Notes under the pieces: generated by a model
Databases searched by the model: none
Told to the model about the DNA's origin: nothing
Seen by the model: only the letters and a program-made list of their open reading frames with translations
Position numbers and translations under genes: made by a program
Shown here: piece by piece, positions 60,230 through 64,000 of the stretch
How positions within the stretch are numbered: the stretch's first letter is position 1
Layout: each line of letters opens with the position of its first letter
From: UBA2334 sp964396895
GTDB taxonomy: Bacteria > Pseudomonadota > Gammaproteobacteria > Burkholderiales > Burkholderiaceae_C
DNA length: 64,000 bases
NCBI GenBank assembly: GCA_964396895.1
Contig: CAYNGJ010000020.1
Coordinates: 1-64,000 of the forward strand
Direction of reading: 5' to 3'

Positions 60230-61551
60230 ATTTTCATGCGAGGTAAGGCTGGCCGGGTTGGGCTTTCTCCATGAAACCGGAAATTCATGGCGGGCTGCTC
60301 TCCGCTGACCAGTTCGGCCAGCGCTTTGCCGGAGCCGGCACCGTGCGTCCAACCCAGCGTGCCGTGGCCGGCGTTCACCCACAGCTTGCCCACGCGAGTG
60401 GGGCCCATCACCGGGATGTTGGTGGGGGTGGCTGGGCGCAGGCCGCACCAGAACTGCGGATCGCCACCTTCTTCGGGTGTGCGCGTGTCGGCCACGCCCG
60501 GAAACACCCGCTCAATGCGGCGCACCAGCATGGCCGCACGGGTGCGGGCCAGGGGCGTGTCCAGCGACAGGTCAAACCCGCCCAGCTCAATGGTGCCAGC
60601 CACCCGCAGCTGGTTGCCCAGGCGGGAGATGGCGCACTTCACCTGGTCGTCCAGCATGCTGACGGTGGGTGCCAACTCGGGTTTGAGCAGGGGCAGCGTG
60701 GCGCTGTAGCCCTTGCCGGGGTAAATGGGCACGTGCACGCCCACTTGCTTGAGCAGTGCGGTGGTGTACGAGCCGCAGGCCACCACAAACGCGTCGGCCT
60801 TCAGCTGTTTGGCTTGGCCGCTGGCTTGCTCGCGCACCTGCACGCTGCTGACTTCGCCGCCCTGGGCATGGAGGCGCTCGATGTCGTGCTGCATCAGGGT
60901 TTGCATGCCGCGCGCGGTGCACAAGCGCAGCAGTTCCTGGGTGAACACGCGGCAGTCGCCGGACTCGTCGCTCTCGGTGTAGGTGCCGCCCACGATGTTG
61001 GCGGCAAAGCCATTCAGCGCGGGTTCGATGCGCAGCAGCTCCTCGCGGCTGACCACGCGGCGGGCCACGCCGTGGCGGCGCATCACCTCGGCGGCGTTGC
61101 CCGCGTCGTTGAAGGACTTGGCATCGGTGTAGTAGTGGGCAATGCCTTTGGTCAGCCGGTGGTAGCGGATGCCGGTGCGCGCCACCACGTCTTTCAGCGC
61201 TGCGTGGCTGTATTGCCCCAGGGCCACCAGTTGGGCCACGTTGCGTTCAAACGCGGCATCGTTGCATTGCGCCAGGAACTGCAGGCCCCACTTCCACTGC
61301 GCGGGGTCCATCTGCGGCCTGAATTTGAGGGGGCCTTCCGGGTCGAACAACCACTTCAGTGCCTTCAGCGGCGCTTCGCGGTTGGCCCATGGCTCGCAGT
61401 AGCTGACCGAAATTTGCGCGGCGTTGCCAAAGCTGGTCTCCATGGCCGCGTCGGCCTGGCGGTCCACCAGCGTGACCTCGTGCCCGCGCTCCAGCAAATG
61501 CCAGGCGGTGCTGACCCCGATGATGCCTGCGCCCAAAACAGTGACTCGCAT
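60223..61551 (-). CDS. dadA: D-amino acid dehydrogenase, DadA type
   Basis: A 442-residue FAD enzyme of the DAO superfamily. The N-terminal dinucleotide motif is VTVLGAGIIGVSTAWHLLERG. The C-terminal segments FWCGLRPATPTNIPVMGPT and NAGHGTLGWTHGAGSGK are typical of DadA. It oxidises D-amino acids, classically D-alanine, to 2-oxo acids and feeds electrons to the respiratory chain at the inner membrane. It is divergent from an ArgP-like regulator. The adjoining carboxypeptidase could release D-amino acids from wall peptides; this link is inference. Confidence 0.9.
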   Translation of the reverse strand: MRVTVLGAGIIGVSTAWHLLERGHEVTLVDRQADAAMETSFGNAAQISVSYCEPWANREAPLKALKWLFDPEGPLKFRPQMDPAQWKWGLQFLAQCNDAAFERNVAQLVALGQYSHAALKDVVARTGIRYHRLTKGIAHYYTDAKSFNDAGNAAEVMRRHGVARRVVSREELLRIEPALNGFAANIVGGTYTESDESGDCRVFTQELLRLCTARGMQTLMQHDIERLHAQGGEVSSVQVREQASGQAKQLKADAFVVACGSYTTALLKQVGVHVPIYPGKGYSATLPLLKPELAPTVSMLDDQVKCAISRLGNQLRVAGTIELGGFDLSLDTPLARTRAAMLVRRIERVFPGVADTRTPEEGGDPQFWCGLRPATPTNIPVMGPTRVGKLWVNAGHGTLGWTHGAGSGKALAELVSGEQPAMNFRFHGESPTRPALPRMKMA

Positions 61552-61663
61552 GGTGTGTTTCCCGAAAATGAACCGTGTCTGTGAAGCTGCGGAGTATCGA
61601 AAAAAGTCACCGGCAAGTGAAGGGGAATTAAAGTGAATCGTTTCTCATCATGTTGGCTAATAA

Positions 61664-61718
61664 TTCACCGCCAGTTCACCGCCAGTTCACCGCCAGTTCA
61701 CCGCCAGTTCACCGACCA
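61664..61718 (+). repeat. Tandem 11-base repeats
   Basis: TTCACCGCCAG is repeated four times without error (61664-61707), followed by a fifth partial copy TTCACCGACCA. It occupies the space between dadA and the ArgP-like gene, ending 21 bases before the regulator start. The unit length is about one helical turn, so the copies would lie on one face of the DNA. A role in regulator binding or phase-variable promoter spacing is inferred. Confidence 0.9.
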
Positions 61719-61738
61719 CACCCATTGGGAGAACACCC

Positions 61739-62656
61739 ATGAGCAGTTTTGACCCCGACGCCCTGGAATGCCTGGCCGCCATCTGGGAGGAGGGCGGCTT
61801 CGAGCGGGCTGCGCAGCGGCTGAGCATCACGCAGTCGGCCGTGTCGCAGCGCCTGCGGGCGTTGGAGGCCCAGGTGGGCACGGTGCTGATCGTGCGCAGC
61901 CGCCCGCTCAAGGTGACCTCGGCCGGGCAGTTGCTGCTCAAGCACACCAAAATGCTGCGCCTGTTGCGCGCCGACCTGGAAAAAGACCTGAAGGAGCTGG
62001 CCCCCAGCTCCACCGGCAGCGGGCGCGAGGAGGAGCGCATTTCGGTGGCCATCAACGCCGACAGCATCGCCACCTGGGCCATTCCCGCCATTGGCGACCT
62101 GGCCCGCCAGGGCTTGGCCATCGAGATCATCACCGACGACCAGGACTTCACCCACGAGTGGTTGCGCGAAGGCCAGGTGCTGGGCTGCGTGACCTCGCTG
62201 GACCAGGCCTTGCGCGGTTGCCGCATGGAGGCCCTGGGCCTGATGGATTACGTGGCGGTGGCGCAAACCGCCTATGCCCAATCGCACATGCCCAACGGGC
62301 TGGGGGCGCACCAGTTTTCGCAAATCCCCTTCATCGCGTTCAACCGCAAGGACGACATGCAGCGCGAGTTCGTGGCCCAGGCCTTCGGGCTGCGCCGGGT
62401 CACGCTCAAGCAGCTGTTTGTGCCGTCGTCCGAGGGGCAGGTTCGGGCGGTGCTGGCGGGCTGGGGCGTCAGCATTCTGCCGCGCCTGCTGGTGCAGCCT
62501 TTGCTGGACAATGGCGCGCTCACCAATGTGGTGCCCCTGCACCGCCTGCCGGTGGCGTTGTACTGGCACTGCTGGAACCTGCAGTCCGACGTGCTGGATG
62601 GCCTGAGCCAGGCGCTGCGGGTGTCGGCAGTGTCGGCGCTGCGCCAGCCCGACTGA
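61739..62656 (+). CDS. LysR-family regulator, ArgP/LysG type
   Basis: A 305-residue LysR protein most similar in pattern to ArgP (IciA/LysG): the winged helix reads DPDALECLAAIWEEGGFERAAQRLSITQSAVSQRLRALE, and the effector domain opens with ISVAINADSIATW. ArgP-type regulators respond to Lys or Arg and usually control an adjacent LysE/ArgO exporter. None is adjacent here; the neighbours are dadA and an amino-acid binding protein, so it may control those. Confidence 0.85.
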   Translation: MSSFDPDALECLAAIWEEGGFERAAQRLSITQSAVSQRLRALEAQVGTVLIVRSRPLKVTSAGQLLLKHTKMLRLLRADLEKDLKELAPSSTGSGREEERISVAINADSIATWAIPAIGDLARQGLAIEIITDDQDFTHEWLREGQVLGCVTSLDQALRGCRMEALGLMDYVAVAQTAYAQSHMPNGLGAHQFSQIPFIAFNRKDDMQREFVAQAFGLRRVTLKQLFVPSSEGQVRAVLAGWGVSILPRLLVQPLLDNGALTNVVPLHRLPVALYWHCWNLQSDVLDGLSQALRVSAVSALRQPD

Positions 62657-62694
62657 TTCCCACCACAAGCCCCCTGGGCGCACAGGAGACAAGA

Positions 62695-63954
62695 TTGAAA
62701 AACACGCCCCCTTCCACCGGCCTGCGGCTTGCGCTGGCCAGCCGCACACTGGGCCTGGTGGCCGTGTTCGCCACGGGGATGGCCTGGGCCCAGGCCCCGG
62801 CGGCGGATGTCGTCAAGGTGCCCCTGGTCAACCCCTTGCGCCTGGGCCTGATCGGGCCTTTCACCGGTCCCTCGGCCGATTTTGGCCTGCCCATGCACAA
62901 CGGCGTGCGCATGGCGGTGGACGAAATCAATGCCGCCGGTGGCTACCTGGGCCGCCCGCTGGAGTTGGTGGTCAAAGACGACACCGCCCGCCCCGACGTG
63001 GGCCGCAAGCTGGCCGAAGAACTGGTGGCCGACAAGGTCGTGGCCACCATCGGCTTTTGCAACACCGGGGTGGCGCAGCAGTCGCTGGAGGTGTTTCAAG
63101 GCGCGCGCATGCCACTCATCATTCCCTGCGCCACGGGCACGCCGCTGACCAGCAAGTACCCGGCGGCGCAGAGCTACATTTTCCGCACCTCGGCGCGCGA
63201 TGCCATCCAGGCCCCCTTCATCGTGCAGGACCTGGCCAAGCGCGGCTGGACCAAGGTGGCCGTGTTTGCCGACACCACCGGCTACGGCGAGGCCGGCCTG
63301 AAGGACGTGGAGGCGGCACTGGCGGCCCGCCAGCTCAAACCAGTGCACGTGGCCCGCTTTGCCACAGGGGTGAAAGACCTGGGCGCTGAACTCAAGGCCG
63401 CCCGCGACGCGGGGGCCAACGTCATCGTCGGCTACACCGTGGGGCCGGAGAACGCTGTCATCGCCAAAGGTCGGCGCGCCCTGAAGTGGGACGTGCCCTT
63501 TGTGGGCCCCTGGACCCTGTCGTTCCCCTTCTTCATCGATGGTGCCAGGGATGCGGCTGAAGGCGCGCTGATGGTGCAGACCTTCATTGCCGAGCCCAGC
63601 AACGAGCGCCGCGCCGCTTTTTTGGCCAACTACGCTCGCAAGTACAGCGCCACGCGCATCACTGTGCCCGTGGCCGCAGCACAGGGCTACGACACGGCCT
63701 ACCTGTTCATGCACGCGTTGTTCGGCGTTCGGGGCGGGCAGCCGCTGGACGGACCCACCATCAAGGCCGCGTTGGAAAACATCCAGCGGAACTACTACGG
63801 CGTGGTGGCCACCTATGAGAGGCCTTTCAGTGTGGACGACAAAGATGCCGTGACCGCCAACATGCTCTACCTGGGGCAGGTCAGGAACGGTGCCGTCACC
63901 TTCGCCTACCCGGAAGACGCCAAGCGCAACCTGTTTGTGCAGCGCAAGCAATGA
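62695..63954 (+). CDS. Branched-chain amino acid-type ABC substrate-binding protein
   Basis: A 419-residue periplasmic binding protein of the LivJ/HmgBP type. The TTG at 62695 is chosen because AGGAGA precedes it and a signal sequence follows (cleavage near AWAQA). The mature protein begins with the typical LRLGLIGPFTGPSADFG. Characteristic DEINAAGGYLGRPLELVVKDD and later GYTVGPENAVIAKG segments follow. The substrate may be a branched-chain amino acid or an aromatic or fatty acid. Permease and ATPase genes probably lie beyond the window; the last 46 bases hold no gene. Confidence 0.88.
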   Translation: MKNTPPSTGLRLALASRTLGLVAVFATGMAWAQAPAADVVKVPLVNPLRLGLIGPFTGPSADFGLPMHNGVRMAVDEINAAGGYLGRPLELVVKDDTARPDVGRKLAEELVADKVVATIGFCNTGVAQQSLEVFQGARMPLIIPCATGTPLTSKYPAAQSYIFRTSARDAIQAPFIVQDLAKRGWTKVAVFADTTGYGEAGLKDVEAALAARQLKPVHVARFATGVKDLGAELKAARDAGANVIVGYTVGPENAVIAKGRRALKWDVPFVGPWTLSFPFFIDGARDAAEGALMVQTFIAEPSNERRAAFLANYARKYSATRITVPVAAAQGYDTAYLFMHALFGVRGGQPLDGPTIKAALENIQRNYYGVVATYERPFSVDDKDAVTANMLYLGQVRNGAVTFAYPEDAKRNLFVQRKQ

Positions 63955-64000
63955 CCCAGGCACCCCCTACAGCACACCTCGCGTCCCCGCTGCCCCTCTG

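Noticed and set aside
61664..61718. Possible CRISPR-like array
   Set aside because: The units are 11 bases long and directly adjacent, with no spacers and no cas genes.
61768..62694. A 309-codon N-terminal extension of the substrate-binding protein
   Set aside because: It is a shadow of the ArgP-like gene; a TTG with a strong ribosome-binding site and a signal peptide lies at 62695.

Overview
The window reads as a chromosomal segment of a GC-rich betaproteobacterium, most likely of the family Comamonadaceae; the genus cannot be fixed from the sequence. The signs are the DUF4148 exported protein, the DUF1045/PhnN-type C-P lyase locus, the hybrid chemotaxis and c-di-GMP proteins, and a dispersed AGCGCTT-containing repeat of a kind I associate with this family. 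I see no rRNA, tRNA, CRISPR array, prophage or plasmid origin.

Bases 1-620 hold decayed insertion sequences: an IS3-type transposase C-terminus, an IS21 IstB tail and IS21-like terminal repeats. Bases 989-17748 look like a catabolic island for a hydrophobic, CoA-activated substrate. It has a four-gene envelope module (DUF1302, DUF1329, YCF48-like beta-propeller, RND/MMPL pump), a VOC-like protein, an enoyl-CoA hydratase, two SDRs, a DUF1993 protein, a ferredoxin reductase, an MFS carrier, a thiolase-like/DUF35 pair that resembles the Ltp2-ChsH2 retro-aldolase of steroid side-chain degradation, a hemerythrin and a fumarylacetoacetase-type hydrolase. The substrate is inference.

A broken IS1634-type element (17929 to about 18945) separates this island from a complete phosphonate C-P lyase locus (18975-31068). 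The minus strand reads phnG-H-I-J, a GNAT gene, phnK-L-M, a hexapeptide transferase, then phnC-D-E. The plus strand reads phnF, a DUF1045 gene and phnN. Most junctions overlap by ATGA or a similar arrangement, so the genes are translationally coupled. PhnF-like palindromes lie in the phnG/phnF intergenic region and before phnC; a third lies beyond the IS remnant.

From 31 to 42 kb the theme is sensing. There is a chemoreceptor beside a bacteriohemerythrin, a DUF4148 protein divergent from a LysR regulator, then a coupled three-gene operon: a MerR/B12-binding regulator with the CarH/LitR photoreceptor motifs, a CheB-CheR-PAS hybrid, and a PAS-GGDEF-EAL protein. A hotdog thioesterase, a uracil-type permease and an acetoacetyl-CoA synthetase follow. 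The synthetase gene has been lengthened in frame by repeat elements.

From 45.7 to 58.4 kb there is a NarL-type regulator, a hybrid kinase/HD-GYP protein, a giant 1883-residue fusion (GMC oxidase, alpha/beta hydrolase with a Cys nucleophile, PhoD-like phosphatase), and a second membrane GGDEF-EAL protein. The last 5.5 kb carry a flavin reductase, an M14 carboxypeptidase, a DadA-type dehydrogenase, an ArgP-like regulator and a branched-chain-type substrate-binding protein. These suggest amino-acid and peptide scavenging.
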